Shown in pieces: positions 36,500-46,476 of a stretch of DNA of 64,000 bases. The notes under the pieces are model-generated. The model was not told the DNA's origin. It saw only the letters and a program-made list of their open reading frames with translations, and did not search any database. The stretch comes from Neptunitalea chrysea (GTDB lineage Bacteria > Bacteroidota > Bacteroidia > Flavobacteriales > Flavobacteriaceae), in the NCBI RefSeq assembly GCF_027924145.1, contig NZ_BRVP01000008.1:104117-168116 (forward strand), given 5' to 3'. The stretch's first letter is position 1; the number at the start of each line of letters is the position of its first letter. The translations under genes and the position numbers were made by a program.

Positions 36500-37774
36500 T
36501 TAGAAAGTAAACAAAGGCTTTTCGCTCATTAAAGCATTTACTTTAATAGCTACTGCTTCTAACACCTCTTCATTATCAGCATTGGTAATAGCCTCATCAA
36601 TATACGCTACAATAGTAGCCATTTCATCTGCTTTTAAACCTCTACTAGTTACAGCAGCTGTACCAACACGAATACCGCTAGTTACAAACGGACTCTTATC
36701 ATCAAACGGCACCATGTTTTTGTTAACGGTGATGTCTGCTTTTCCTAATGCTTCTTCAGCAGCTTTACCCGTAATATCCTTGTTTCTAAGATCAATTAAC
36801 ATCATGTGGTTATCAGTTCCACCAGAAATAATGTTATATCCTTTAGTCACTAATGCTTGTGCCATAGCAGCTGCATTTTTCTTCACTTGTAAGATATAGG
36901 TTAAAAACTCATCGGTTAACGCCTCACCAAAAGCAATGGCCTTAGCAGCAATAATATGCTCTAATGGACCACCTTGGTTACCAGGGAAAACCGCACTATC
37001 AAATAAAGAAGACATCATACGTACAATACCTTTAGGCGTTTTTAATCCGAAAGGGTTTTCAAAATCTTCTCCCATTAAAATCAAACCTCCACGTGGTCCA
37101 CGCAATGTTTTATGTGTAGTAGTAGTTACTACATGACAATGAGGAATCGGATCGTTTAAAACACCTTTAGCTATTAATCCCGCAGGGTGCGAAATATCTG
37201 CCATTAAAATAGCACCAACGCTATCTGCAATAGCTCTGAAACGTTTAAAATCGATATCTCTTGAATACGCAGAAGCTCCGGCAATAATTAATTGTGGTTT
37301 CTCAGCTTTTGCAATTTCTTCAATTTTATCGTAGTTCAACATTCCTGTTTCCTGCTCTACTCCGTAGAATACAGGGTTGTATAATTTACCTGAAAAGTTT
37401 ACAGGTGAACCATGCGTAAGGTGTCCTCCATGCGATAGGTCGAATCCTAAAATCTTATCACCCGGCTTTAAACAGGCAGCAAATACAGCCGTATTAGCCT
37501 GAGATCCACTGTGTGGTTGTACGTTAGCATAAGCAGCACCAAAAAGTGCCTTAGCACGTTCTATAGCAATCGTTTCTATTTCATCTACTACCTCACATCC
37601 ACCATAATAGCGCTTTCCTGGATAACCCTCAGCGTATTTGTTAGTAAGTATAGAACCCGCAGCCTCCATTACTTGTTCGCTCACAAAATTTTCAGAAGCT
37701 ATTAATTCCAAACCATTAACTTGTCTGTCTTTTTCAGCCTCAATAAGTTCAAAAATCTCTTCGTCCCGTTGCAT
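36500..37774 (-). CDS. glyA: Serine hydroxymethyltransferase
   Basis: PLP enzyme interconverting serine and glycine with transfer of a one-carbon unit to tetrahydrofolate. 424 residues, standard length. Seen: IASENFVSE at 25-33, [14 protein letters not shown] at 47-60, SGSQAN at 89-94, the PLP-contacting [10 protein letters not shown] at 193-202, and the Schiff-base lysine Lys222 in [14 protein letters not shown]. Gene divergent from fahA across 113 bases. A -7-like CAAAAATA (TATTTTTG on the minus strand, 37801-37808) lies 27 bases upstream. Confidence 0.97.
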   Translation of the reverse strand: MQRDEEIFELIEAEKDRQVNGLELIASENFVSEQVMEAAGSILTNKYAEGYPGKRYYGGCEVVDEIETIAIERAKALFGAAYANVQPHSGSQANTAVFAACLKPGDKILGFDLSHGGHLTHGSPVNFSGKLYNPVFYGVEQETGMLNYDKIEEIAKAEKPQLIIAGASAYSRDIDFKRFRAIADSVGAILMADISHPAGLIAKGVLNDPIPHCHVVTTTTHKTLRGPRGGLILMGEDFENPFGLKTPKGIVRMMSSLFDSAVFPGNQGGPLEHIIAAKAIAFGEALTDEFLTYILQVKKNAAAMAQALVTKGYNIISGGTDNHMMLIDLRNKDITGKAAEEALGKADITVNKNMVPFDDKSPFVTSGIRVGTAAVTSRGLKADEMATIVAYIDEAITNADNEEVLEAVAIKVNALMSEKPLFTF

Positions 37775-37840
37775 TATATTTGATTTCGTTAAATAAAAAG
37801 CAAAAATACTAAATCCTGCTCGCTAATTGTAATATTCTTA

Positions 37841-37848
37841 TATATTTG
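37841..37848 (+). promoter_or_regulatory. -7 element of the fumarylacetoacetase gene
   Basis: TATATTTG, 40 bases before the ATG at 37888, matches TAnnTTTG. Confidence 0.55.
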
Positions 37849-37887
37849 AATAATATTTATTAAAAAAGTAATTAACAATTAGATAAA

Positions 37888-39171
37888 ATGCCAAGTAAAG
37901 TTAACGACCCAAATAAAACTTCATGGATAACCGTGCCGGAAGGTTCTGACTTTCCAATACAGAATATTCCGTTTGGAGTGTTTTTAACTAGAGACGATGT
38001 AATTACCATAGGAACCCGTATAGGAGATACCGCTATAGACCTTGGTGCACTGCATCAATTAGGGTATTTTAAAGATATTCCATTAACTGATGATATTTTT
38101 TTACAAGATACCCTGAACGATTTTATATCGGACGGAAAACAAACTTGGAGAGCAGTTAGAGGTCGTATTAGTTCGATTTTTGATGTTGAAAATCCAGAGT
38201 TAAGAGACAATGAAGCTCACAAAGAAGTAATTTTATTTACTCTTGATGAGATTGAAATGCAAATGCCTGTATTGATTGGAGATTATACAGATTTCTACTC
38301 GAGCAAGCAGCACGCAAAAAATATTGAAGAATTATTAAACGAAGGAGAATCTGACCTACTACCTAACTGGCTACACATACCAATAGGATACCACGGAAGA
38401 AGTTCCTCTATTGTAACTTCAGACATTCCGATTAGAAGACCGCACGGACAAATGTTTCCTGCAAATTCTGCCAATCCGGTTTTTGGCACTTCTCAAAAAG
38501 TGGACTTTGAAATGGAAGTTGCTTTTATTACAACCGATGCCAACGTCTTAGGAGATCCGGTACCGGTAAAAGAAGCCGAAGATTATATTTTTGGCATGGT
38601 ATTGCTAAATGATTGGAGTGCACGTGATATTCAAAAATGGGAACAAGAACCTTTAGGTGCGTTTTTAGCTAAAAACTTTGCATGCTCTATTTCTCCATGG
38701 ATTGTCATTATAGATGCTTTGGAACCCTTTAGAACTGAAGGCCCGGTACAAGAACCTACACCATTTGAGTATTTACAATCGGAAGGTCATAAGAATTTTG
38801 ATATTCACCTGGAAGCATCCTTAATAACTCCTGACGGAAGTAGCACCGTACTTTCTAAATCGAATGCCAAATACATGTATTGGAATATGGCGCAACAATT
38901 GGCGCACCATACCATAAATGGTTGTAAAGTAAACAGTGGTGATATGATGGCTAGTGGAGCCTTATCGGGTGACACACCAGACTCGTACAGCTCACTGCTT
39001 GAACTTACCAAATGCGGTAAAGAGCCTGTAACTTTAGAAGATGGTGGCAGTCGTTTATTTGTGAACGATAACGATACCATTAGCATAAAGGGGTATTGTA
39101 AAAACGATAAAGTACGTATTGGTTTCGGAGAAGTTTCTAATAAGTTACTTCCTGCTATTACGATTAAATAA
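37888..39171 (+). CDS. fahA: Fumarylacetoacetase
   Basis: Last step of tyrosine/homogentisate breakdown: hydrolyses 4-fumarylacetoacetate to fumarate and acetoacetate. 427 residues. The small N-terminal SH3-like domain (1-115) is followed by the metal-binding FAH domain: DYTDFYSSKQHA near 132-143 (general base His and metal Asp), FEMEVAFITT near 205 (metal Glu pair) and NDWSARDIQKWEQEPLGAFLAKNF near 239-262 (seen as a continuous family block). No other gene of the pathway is adjacent in the window. Confidence 0.95.
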   Translation: MPSKVNDPNKTSWITVPEGSDFPIQNIPFGVFLTRDDVITIGTRIGDTAIDLGALHQLGYFKDIPLTDDIFLQDTLNDFISDGKQTWRAVRGRISSIFDVENPELRDNEAHKEVILFTLDEIEMQMPVLIGDYTDFYSSKQHAKNIEELLNEGESDLLPNWLHIPIGYHGRSSSIVTSDIPIRRPHGQMFPANSANPVFGTSQKVDFEMEVAFITTDANVLGDPVPVKEAEDYIFGMVLLNDWSARDIQKWEQEPLGAFLAKNFACSISPWIVIIDALEPFRTEGPVQEPTPFEYLQSEGHKNFDIHLEASLITPDGSSTVLSKSNAKYMYWNMAQQLAHHTINGCKVNSGDMMASGALSGDTPDSYSSLLELTKCGKEPVTLEDGGSRLFVNDNDTISIKGYCKNDKVRIGFGEVSNKLLPAITIK

Positions 39172-39194
39172 TATTATTTAAAACATTAAAAATC

Positions 39195-39219
39195 AAAGCC
39201 TTGAATTCTTCAAGGCTTT
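39195..39219 (+). terminator. Terminator after fahA
   Basis: Eleven-base arms (39195-39205, 39209-39219) and a T run. Confidence 0.85.
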
Positions 39220-39282
39220 TTTATTTTCTTTTTGGCATAGTACTTGAATATCCATAAGTATACAAATCATAAAGTATAGCTT

Positions 39283-40464
39283 ATGAAAAAAATTACTTTC
39301 ATCTTAGTTATTGTGTTGCTAACAGCGTGTAGCGGCGTAAAACAAACCGAACAAGCTTTGTATTCCGGTAATTATGATACTGCTATAACAAAAGCAGTAA
39401 ATAAATTGCAAAACAATATCAACCGTAAAAATAGTGATGAGTATGTGGTATTGTTAGAAGATGCGTATGCAAAGGCGAATGAAAAAGACTTGGAAAAAAT
39501 TGCTTCTTTACAACAAGCGGATAACGCCGCGTATTTAGAAGAAATCTATACTTTGTATATAGCTTTAGCTAATAGACAAAACTATATTAAGCCATTATTC
39601 CCCCTTTCGGTGGCTTCTGAAAGCAGAATAGCCACATTTCATATAAGTGATTACACAACAGATATAGCGACTGCTAAAACAGCTTTATCAGAGTATTTAT
39701 ATCAAACAGCTGTAGCTACTTTAGCTCAGGAACAACCAAAATATGTGTATAGAAATGTATATGAAGATTTGCAGTACTTAAATTCATTAAATCCTAGTTA
39801 TAAAGATACCGAAACATTATTACAAGAAGCTTTAGACAAAGGAACCGAACATATTGCAGTAACGATTGCAAACGCTACTAATGTGATGATTCCGTATCAA
39901 TTAGAACAGGAGTTACTCGACTTTAACAGCTATGGTTTAAGCTCTAACTGGACAGTGTTTGATAGCCATCCACAGAACGATATAACTTATGACTACCAAA
40001 TCACAATGAATTTTGAAACCATAGAAGTGGGTCCAGAGTATGTTAAAGAAAAAGAATATATAACAGAAAAACAAGTAGTAGACGGTAAAACCTATGTGTA
40101 TGATGAAGACGGAAATAAAGTAAAAGATAGTGAAGGCAATTACATTATGACAGATAGATATAAAACGGTGGTATGTACTTTTTATCAGTTTACTCAAAAC
40201 AAAACGGCCAAAGTAACCGCCTCTGTAGCTTTATACGATGTAAAAGCCAACGAAGTTTTAGACAGCTATCCATTAAGTAGTCAGTTTGTATTTAAAAACA
40301 GCTACGGAACACATAAAGGCGACAGAAGAGCATTAGGAACTAGTCAGTTGGATTTATTAGAAGTAGCTGCACTAGACTTCCCTACCGATGAACAAATGGT
40401 ATACGATGCCGCCGAAAACTTAAAAGATAAAATGAAACGTATTTTAAAGGAGTATACTTTGTAA
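39283..40464 (+). CDS. Lipoprotein of unknown function
   Basis: 393 residues with a lipoprotein signal, lipobox Cys16 (LLTACSG). Residues about 25-200 are helical and TPR-like (ALYSGNYDTAITKAVNKL, QQADNAAYLEEIYTLYIAL). The rest is a beta-rich domain with a repeated acidic stretch around VYDEDGNKVKDSEGNYI. No enzyme motif is visible. Probably attached to the outer membrane; role unknown. Flanked by terminators on both sides, so transcribed alone. Confidence 0.7.
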   Translation: MKKITFILVIVLLTACSGVKQTEQALYSGNYDTAITKAVNKLQNNINRKNSDEYVVLLEDAYAKANEKDLEKIASLQQADNAAYLEEIYTLYIALANRQNYIKPLFPLSVASESRIATFHISDYTTDIATAKTALSEYLYQTAVATLAQEQPKYVYRNVYEDLQYLNSLNPSYKDTETLLQEALDKGTEHIAVTIANATNVMIPYQLEQELLDFNSYGLSSNWTVFDSHPQNDITYDYQITMNFETIEVGPEYVKEKEYITEKQVVDGKTYVYDEDGNKVKDSEGNYIMTDRYKTVVCTFYQFTQNKTAKVTASVALYDVKANEVLDSYPLSSQFVFKNSYGTHKGDRRALGTSQLDLLEVAALDFPTDEQMVYDAAENLKDKMKRILKEYTL

Positions 40465-40483
40465 ATAAAAATGTAATTAGGCA

Positions 40484-40521
40484 AAAATGGGGCTTCTTAT
40501 TAAATAAAGAAGCCTCATTTT
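40484..40521. terminator. Bidirectional terminator
   Basis: Fifteen-base arms (40484-40498, 40507-40521) with one G-U pair, between the convergent lipoprotein and ytxJ-like genes. Confidence 0.8.
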
Positions 40522-40590
40522 ATTTTTTAAAATTGCGAATCTTCGTTTTGTGTAAACACAAAATAAACACTGAAATATAGTTCTATTATA

Positions 40591-40971
40591 TTAAAACTGA
40601 CTCAAATCTATATCATTAATAGAACCATGAGAAGTAGCCTTTATAGCTTCCCCATTTTTAATAATAATTAATTGCGGACTCTCATGCACAACACCAAAGC
40701 GATCTGCAATTTCATTAGAGATAGGTCGGTAAGTAATCAGATCTAAATAATATAGCTTTACTCCTGAATTGCTATTTTCATGATTCTCAAAACCACGTTT
40801 TACCATAGCACTAATACCACAACGTACACTGTGTTTAAAAATAGCTACTACCTGTTCCTTGCTCTCATCTACTATCGTATCTAATTGCTCTATACTTTCT
40901 AAAGGAACCCACGGAAATGTGGTGGTTTCTTCATTGGAGTTTTTTCCAAAAATGCTGTTAAATATGCCCAT
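40591..40971 (-). CDS. ytxJ: YtxJ-type thioredoxin-fold protein of the bacillithiol system
   Basis: 126 residues with a thioredoxin-like fold, matching the YtxJ/BrxC group that reduces mixed disulfides with bacillithiol. The active-site region reads FKHSVRCGISAM with a single Cys51 in place of CxxC, which is normal for the family. The C-terminal half includes the cis-Pro segment HESPQLIII. Its presence implies that the organism uses bacillithiol or a similar low-molecular-weight thiol; the synthesis genes are not in the window. Divergent from clpB. Confidence 0.88.
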   Translation of the reverse strand: MGIFNSIFGKNSNEETTTFPWVPLESIEQLDTIVDESKEQVVAIFKHSVRCGISAMVKRGFENHENSNSGVKLYYLDLITYRPISNEIADRFGVVHESPQLIIIKNGEAIKATSHGSINDIDLSQF

Positions 40972-41009
40972 ACTATTTGATTGTTACGTAACTTTATAAA
41001 AGATATCGA

Positions 41010-41024
41010 AAGACAAATTGTCTT
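41010..41024. promoter_or_regulatory. Palindrome between ytxJ and clpB
   Basis: AAGACAA-A-TTGTCTT, a perfect 7-base inverted repeat in the 158-base divergent region. It may be an operator for either gene. No CIRCE element (TTAGCACTC-type) is present before clpB. Confidence 0.35.
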
Positions 41025-41129
41025 ACCAAATCACTATAAACACTGACTTTATGTCGGTTTTTACATTTGGAACAACAATTGCTGTTCTCATAGCAAAATT
41101 AGAAATAAATAAGGAAAATATAAAAAGCT

Positions 41130-43727
41130 ATGAATTTCAATAATTTCACTATTAAATCGCAAGAGGCCATACAGCAGGCACAACAAATTGCCCACGGGTA
41201 TGGACATCAACAAATTGAAAATGAGCACATATTTAAAGCCATTGCAGAAGTTGATGAAAATGTACTTCCGTTCTTGTTAAAAAAACTGAATGTAAATGTT
41301 CAGCTACTAACACAAATTTTGGAAAGTACCCTACAGAGTTTCGCTAAAGTGTCTGGATCTGATGTAATGCTTTCTCGTGAGGCAGGCACTGCTTTAAACG
41401 AGGCGGTAAGCGTTGCTAAAAAAATGGGAGACGAATATGTTTCGATTGAACATATTTTAATCGCCATTTTTAAATCAAAAAGTAAAATAGCACACATTCT
41501 AAAAGATCAGGGCGTTACAGAAAAAGATCTTACAGAAGCTATTAAACAATTACGTAACGGAGATAAAGTAACCTCACAAAGTGCAGAGGAAACCTATAAC
41601 TCCTTAAACAAATACGCTAAGAACCTAAACGAGCTGGCAGAATCTGGTAAGTTAGACCCTGTTATTGGTAGAGACGAAGAGATTCGTAGGATATTACAAA
41701 TCTTATCGCGTAGAACCAAAAACAACCCTATGTTGATTGGGGAACCCGGTGTTGGTAAAACAGCCATTGCAGAAGGCTTAGCCCACCGTATTGTACAAGG
41801 AGATATACCTGAAAACTTAAAGAATAAGATTATCTATTCGTTAGACATGGGAGCGTTAATTGCCGGAGCCAAATACAAAGGTGAGTTTGAGGAACGTTTG
41901 AAAGCAGTGGTTAAAGAAGTAACCTCAGCCGAAGGAGATATTGTTCTATTTATTGACGAAATTCACACCCTTGTAGGTGCCGGTGGCGGACAAGGAGCTA
42001 TGGATGCCGCCAATATTTTAAAACCTGCATTGGCTCGTGGTGAGCTAAGAGCTATTGGCGCAACTACGTTAGATGAGTATCAAAAATACTTTGAGAAAGA
42101 CAAGGCACTGGAACGTCGTTTCCAAAAAGTAACCGTTGATGAACCAGATACCGAAAGTGCCATTTCTATCTTAAGAGGTATTAAAGAAAAATACGAAACA
42201 CACCACAAGGTGCGTATTAAAGACGAAGCTATTATAGCAGCAGTAGAATTATCGCAACGATATATTACCAATCGTTTTTTACCGGATAAGGCTATTGACT
42301 TAATGGATGAAGCTGCTTCTAAATTACGTATGGAAATCAACTCGAAACCGGAAGAGTTAGATGTGTTGGATAGAAAGATTATGCAATTGGAAATTGAGAT
42401 TGAAGCCATCAAACGTGAGAACGATGAGTTGAAGTTGAAGTCGTTAAATGCCGACCTTGCGAATCTGAAAGAAGACCGTAATACTATCTATGCAAAATGG
42501 CAATCTGAAAAGGATGTGGTAGACCGTGTACAATCAGCTAAAGAAGCTATTGAAAACTATAAACTAGAAGCCGAAAAAGCCGAAAGGGATGGTGACTATG
42601 GTAAGGTAGCAGAGTTGCGCTACGGGAAAATAAAAGAGGCTCAAGAAGAGCTAAATACGCTTCAACAAGAACTTGAAGAAAACAATGATAACTCACTGAT
42701 TAAAGAAGAGGTAACAAACGACGACATAGCAGAGGTAGTGGCCAAATGGACTGGTATCCCTATTACGAAAATGTTACAAAGCGAACGCGAAAAATTATTG
42801 CGCCTTGAGGATGAATTACACAAACGCGTGGTTGGACAAGAAGAAGCTATTCAGGCGGTATCTGACGCGATAAGGAGAAGTCGTGCCGGACTGCAAGACG
42901 CCAACCGTCCTATAGGTTCGTTTCTGTTTTTAGGGACTACCGGAGTAGGTAAAACAGAGCTAGCAAAAGCCTTGGCTGAGTACCTTTTTGATGATGATAG
43001 CGCGATGACACGTATTGATATGAGTGAGTACCAAGAGCACCATAGTGTAAGTAGATTGGTAGGTGCGCCTCCGGGATATGTTGGGTATGATGAAGGCGGA
43101 CAATTAACCGAAGCAGTACGTAGAAAACCCTACTCTGTGGTGTTACTGGATGAAATTGAAAAAGCGCACCCCGATACATTTAACATCTTATTACAGGTGT
43201 TAGATGAAGGTAGATTAACGGATAATAAAGGTAGAATTGCCGACTTTAAAAACACCATTATTATTATGACCAGTAATATGGGTAGCCATATTATTCAAGA
43301 GAAATTTGAGGCTACCAAAGATGTAGAAGCGGCTATTGAAATGGCCAAAGTGGAAGTTTTAGGCTTACTAAAACAAACAGTACGACCAGAATTTCTAAAT
43401 CGTATTGATGATATTGTAATGTTTACACCGCTTACTGCGACTAACATCTCTGAAATTGTAGGGTTACAATTAAAAGGTGTTGCCAAAATGTTGGCTAAAC
43501 AACATATTACGCTAGATGCTACCAACGAAGCCATAGCTCATTTAGCCAAAGCAGGTTTTGACCCACAATTTGGAGCCCGACCTGTAAAAAGAGTGATACA
43601 AAGAGAGGTATTAAACGCACTTTCAAAAGATATTTTAAAAGGTACTATTACCACAGAAAGTATTATTCTGCTCGATGCCTTTGACGACGAATTGGTTTTT
43701 AGAAATCAGGAAGCATTGGTAGATTGA
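41130..43727 (+). CDS. clpB: ATP-dependent chaperone ClpB
   Basis: Hexameric AAA+ disaggregase working with DnaK. 865 residues. The double Clp N-domain (1-145) begins [19 protein letters not shown]1 has Walker A GEPGVGKT at about 204-211 and IDEIHTLVG. The coiled-coil M-domain (about 400-520, with [19 protein letters not shown]) separates true ClpB from ClpA/C. NBD2 has GTTGVGKT at about 602-609, [11 protein letters not shown] and the arginine-finger region, ending with [10 protein letters not shown]. No IGF/L loop for ClpP binding was noted, in line with ClpB. Confidence 0.97.
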   Translation: MNFNNFTIKSQEAIQQAQQIAHGYGHQQIENEHIFKAIAEVDENVLPFLLKKLNVNVQLLTQILESTLQSFAKVSGSDVMLSREAGTALNEAVSVAKKMGDEYVSIEHILIAIFKSKSKIAHILKDQGVTEKDLTEAIKQLRNGDKVTSQSAEETYNSLNKYAKNLNELAESGKLDPVIGRDEEIRRILQILSRRTKNNPMLIGEPGVGKTAIAEGLAHRIVQGDIPENLKNKIIYSLDMGALIAGAKYKGEFEERLKAVVKEVTSAEGDIVLFIDEIHTLVGAGGGQGAMDAANILKPALARGELRAIGATTLDEYQKYFEKDKALERRFQKVTVDEPDTESAISILRGIKEKYETHHKVRIKDEAIIAAVELSQRYITNRFLPDKAIDLMDEAASKLRMEINSKPEELDVLDRKIMQLEIEIEAIKRENDELKLKSLNADLANLKEDRNTIYAKWQSEKDVVDRVQSAKEAIENYKLEAEKAERDGDYGKVAELRYGKIKEAQEELNTLQQELEENNDNSLIKEEVTNDDIAEVVAKWTGIPITKMLQSEREKLLRLEDELHKRVVGQEEAIQAVSDAIRRSRAGLQDANRPIGSFLFLGTTGVGKTELAKALAEYLFDDDSAMTRIDMSEYQEHHSVSRLVGAPPGYVGYDEGGQLTEAVRRKPYSVVLLDEIEKAHPDTFNILLQVLDEGRLTDNKGRIADFKNTIIIMTSNMGSHIIQEKFEATKDVEAAIEMAKVEVLGLLKQTVRPEFLNRIDDIVMFTPLTATNISEIVGLQLKGVAKMLAKQHITLDATNEAIAHLAKAGFDPQFGARPVKRVIQREVLNALSKDILKGTITTESIILLDAFDDELVFRNQEALVD

Positions 43728-43753
43728 ACACTTATTGGGAATTAATTGCTATG

Positions 43754-43786
43754 AAAACCCCGCCTCTTATGGGGCGGTTTTTTTTA
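43754..43786 (+). terminator. Terminator after clpB
   Basis: GC-rich hairpin (CCGCC ... GGCGG with flanking A and T) followed by eight T. Confidence 0.85.
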
Positions 43787-43823
43787 TCTTTAGGTACAGG
43801 AACGCTACTAGCGATAGCCTTAG

Positions 43824-44033
43824 TTCCAATGGCCGACAAACATAGATTTAATCTACACCAAATCAAATAGTTTAATTATTTCAAAAATTGAAATTTTTAT
43901 CAGAGCAATAACCAGACAATTTATCTTTGGTAACTTTTCAAGTGATTCTAAAAAATATATTTTAGCGATAAGAGATTTCTCAAATCTATCTGATGATGAT
44001 ATTGGAAATACTAATTATAATCAACTTAATTAA
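43824..44033 (+). other. Open stretch without start codon, possible gene remnant
   Basis: In the 390-base gap after clpB one frame is open for 69 codons but has no ATG, GTG or TTG at a sensible place. It reads, in part, IEIFIRAITRQFIFGNFS, KKYILAIRDFSNLSDDDIG. The composition looks protein-like, but I recognise no family. It may be the 3' end of a lost gene or chance. Confidence 0.3.
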
Positions 44034-44050
44034 CTAAGTACTAATAAAAC

Positions 44051-44330
44051 CTATTTAACCAACGTGCAAACAACATTCATTATATAGACTACACCCTCTA
44101 GGTACCTATATAATATTTTATAGTCGCGTACTATAATTCTTCGATACTCGGGAAATATTTCGTCTTCCTTGATATTGCTTTGCAAAAACTAATGCTTTAG
44201 AAGCCCTAATAACATCTTTTTTCACAATACTTATTGCCGATGGAGTTTCCTTATAGCGGTAATCTAAAATTGCGTTAAGAGATTCTCTCGCTTGACGTGT
44301 CCAAACTACTTGCGTAACTGTCTCAGACAT
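44051..44330 (-). pseudogene. RelE/ParE-family toxin, frameshifted
   Basis: The reading frame from the ATG at 44330 gives an N-terminal ParE-like half (VVWTRQARESLNAILDYRY, IRASKALVFAKQYQ) and then runs out of family sequence, stopping at 44118 after 70 residues. Just after KQYQ, a +1 shift restores the expected tail: EDEIFPEYRRIIVRDYKILY and then VVYIMNVVCTL, ending at the stop at 44051. The combined product of about 92 residues has the normal ParE length. One extra base, near 44152-44158, explains it. The toxin would be inactive. It lies directly after its antitoxin with no gap. Confidence 0.85.
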
Positions 44331-44567
44331 TTAATCCTCATTTTCAAAATCATCCGCAGATATATAGTCCCCATTTTCTATTTGAGAAGCTGCCCTATCT
44401 AAAGCTGCTTTATACTCATATCGAGACATTGGCTTACCATCAGGATGATATGCTACAGTTTCATTTTTAAAATAACCTTCATATAAAGCGTCTACCATTT
44501 CTATAAAACGTATATCAACCGTTTTTATAGATTGTTCCCACTTTTCTCTTAATTCTAATCCATTCAT
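44331..44567 (-). CDS. Antitoxin of the RelE/ParE-type module
   Basis: 78 residues, intact. It resembles the small acidic antitoxins that precede RelE/ParE toxins in Bacteroidota: LREKWEQSIKTVDIRFIEMVDALYEGY, then YHPDGKPMSRYEYKAALDRA, with an acidic tail DDFENED. Its stop codon abuts the toxin start (TAAATG). With the toxin frameshifted it has no partner from this locus. DNA-binding or autoregulatory activity is assumed from family, not seen. Confidence 0.75.
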   Translation of the reverse strand: MNGLELREKWEQSIKTVDIRFIEMVDALYEGYFKNETVAYHPDGKPMSRYEYKAALDRAASQIENGDYISADDFENED

Positions 44568-44650
44568 AATACCGTTACTTTATCAATTCAACATTCGTGT
44601 TAATGTAAAAACACTAAAACATGAAAGTAATTTATCATTTTCAATAACAA

Positions 44651-44677
44651 AACTACCGCCTTATACAGGCGGTAGCT
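44651..44677 (-). terminator. Terminator after the 216-residue lipoprotein gene
   Basis: CTACCGCC (44653-44660) pairs with GGCGGTAG (44668-44675); on the minus strand it is followed by TTTTG. Located about 70 bases past the stop of the lipoprotein gene. Confidence 0.75.
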
Positions 44678-44747
44678 TTTAAGATATCATAAAAATTACG
44701 CTGCTAATTTTTATAAAGAGAAAGTTAACCTACACTGGTTATACTTT

Positions 44748-45398
44748 TTACTCTAGTGTAGTACCATCGGCAAAAATGATTTTTTCAGGTGTCCAAACTA
44801 CGTTTAAATCTTTCATATCCTTATTCTTAAGGCGCTTATCTTCATCCCTAAATTGATTGTAATCGGTAGTATACGTTCCTTTATACGTCTCCCCTGCTTT
44901 TATTGGTTCGTCAATAGTTAGATTAATTGTTTTTATTTCAGCATCAAAAAGATCATTGATTGCTAAAGAACCTTTAAAAGCACGAATTTCTTTATCAGTT
45001 TTGTTCTCAAAAACCAGACTGTAGGTTAAATACTTATCGTAATCATACTCCTCGTACCCTTTATTGTACATAGCTACCGTTAATGCCGCTCCCAATTTTT
45101 GACGCTTTTCTTCTTCCTCTATTCTAGCTTTTTCTGCTAGTGCCTCTTGTTCTTGTTTATAATCCTTTGCTTCTTTAAGTATTTCTTTATACGTTTTTCC
45201 TTCCAAACTATCTCCTTTCAATTTCGCTTTAAGAATCCAACCCATAAGCATTTCACTCTCTGCATCATCCAAGTCTCCAGACTCTTTAATCGCTTTTGCA
45301 TCTTCTATAAACGTATCGTCACTATAATTTTTACCCAGAGGACCTGAACATGAGTAAAAAGCAATACTAATCAGTACCAGTAATAAAATTTTTTTCAT
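44748..45398 (-). CDS. Lipoprotein of unknown function
   Basis: 216 residues; lipoprotein signal with Cys17 (IAFYSCSG). Residues about 70-100 form a Glu/Lys/Ala-rich helix (EALAEKARIEEEEKRQKL). The C-terminal beta domain (about 105-210) reads YSLVFENKTDKEIRAFKGSL ... YNQFRDEDKRLKNKD, a pattern like bacterial extracellular Ig-type domains that regulate exchange of envelope components. No catalytic motif. Monocistronic. Confidence 0.7.
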   Translation of the reverse strand: MKKILLLVLISIAFYSCSGPLGKNYSDDTFIEDAKAIKESGDLDDAESEMLMGWILKAKLKGDSLEGKTYKEILKEAKDYKQEQEALAEKARIEEEEKRQKLGAALTVAMYNKGYEEYDYDKYLTYSLVFENKTDKEIRAFKGSLAINDLFDAEIKTINLTIDEPIKAGETYKGTYTTDYNQFRDEDKRLKNKDMKDLNVVWTPEKIIFADGTTLE

Positions 45399-45609
45399 AA
45401 TTGTTTTTTATTAGTTACAAAGCAAAAGTCGAAAAGTTCTTTTCTAAAACCATACGGCATCCCGTAACCTAGATAGATTTCCACAAGATTTAGAGAAAAA
45501 TTTTTAAAAAGTCTACAACTACCTTTCTCTTGTACTTACCATATGCCTTTATTCTATTAATTGCCTTACAGAATATTTCCTTTATCTTTAGTCTTTAAAA
45601 TTAGCAGCT

Positions 45610-46410
45610 ATGAATCCGGAAGAAGATTATATAAACGTAAACCGAACTACCTGGAACCGTAAAACCGATTTCCATTTGGCTTCAGAGTTTTATGATGTAG
45701 CAGAATTTATTAAAGGCAAATGCTCTCTAAACGATATTGAACTAAACCTGTTAGGTGATCTTAAAGGTAAAACCATTTTACACTTGCAATGTCATTTTGG
45801 ACAAGATACCATTTCGTTAAGTCGGCTTGGCGCTAAGGCTACCGGAGTAGACCTATCAGACAAAGCTATAGATGCTGCTAAAGAATTAGCAGATAAAACA
45901 AATACAGATACTCAGTTTATTTGTTGTAATATTTACGATTTACCAAAACACCTCAACCAGCAATTTGATATGGTATTTACTAGTTATGGAACTATTGGCT
46001 GGTTACCCGATTTAGATCAATGGGCTAAACTAATTTCTACCTACTTAAAACCGGGCGGGCAATTTGTATTTGCTGAGTTTCACCCCGTAGTATGGATGTT
46101 CGACTATGACTTTAAAGGTGTAGCCTACAACTATTTTAAGTCAGATACTATTATTGAAACCGAAAGCGGTACCTATGCCGATACCGAAGCAAACATTACC
46201 ACACAAACCATTACATGGAACCACGCGATGAGTGAAGTCATTACCAGTCTTATCAATAACGGTTTGCAATTAAATATACTCGAAGAATTTGATTATTCTC
46301 CCTACAACTGTTTTAATCATACCGTAGAAGTATCCCCAGGAAAATTCCGTATCCAACACCTAGAAGACAAAATACCAATGGTTTACGCCTTAAAAGCAAC
46401 TAAACCATAG
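45610..46410 (+). CDS. Class I SAM-dependent methyltransferase
   Basis: 266 residues. Rossmann-type methyltransferase: motif I ILHLQCHFGQDTISL near 56-70, acidic end of strand 2 in VDLSDKAID near 80, motif post-II CCNIYDLP, and motif IV-like FDMVFTSYGTIGWL near 118. C-terminal FAEFHPVVWMFD is typical of the small-molecule or demethylmenaquinone-like subgroup, but the substrate cannot be told. Convergent with purC. Confidence 0.88.
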   Translation: MNPEEDYINVNRTTWNRKTDFHLASEFYDVAEFIKGKCSLNDIELNLLGDLKGKTILHLQCHFGQDTISLSRLGAKATGVDLSDKAIDAAKELADKTNTDTQFICCNIYDLPKHLNQQFDMVFTSYGTIGWLPDLDQWAKLISTYLKPGGQFVFAEFHPVVWMFDYDFKGVAYNYFKSDTIIETESGTYADTEANITTQTITWNHAMSEVITSLINNGLQLNILEEFDYSPYNCFNHTVEVSPGKFRIQHLEDKIPMVYALKATKP

Positions 46411-46426
46411 GAATGTATTCCATAAA

Positions 46427-46458
46427 AAAAATCTCCCTGATTCCTCAGAGAGATTTTT
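46427..46458. terminator. Bidirectional terminator
   Basis: Arms at 46427-46440 and 46445-46458 with one mismatch, bounded by A5 and T5, between the methyltransferase and purC. Confidence 0.8.
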
Positions 46459-46476
46459 ATGTATTTTAAGAAATTC

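Noticed and set aside
44118..44330. Treating the 70-residue frame as a complete short toxin
   Set aside because: The family tail is present in the neighbouring frame, which shows that the short form is the product of a frameshift. Programmed frameshifting was considered, but no slippery run (for example seven A or G) is present at the junction.
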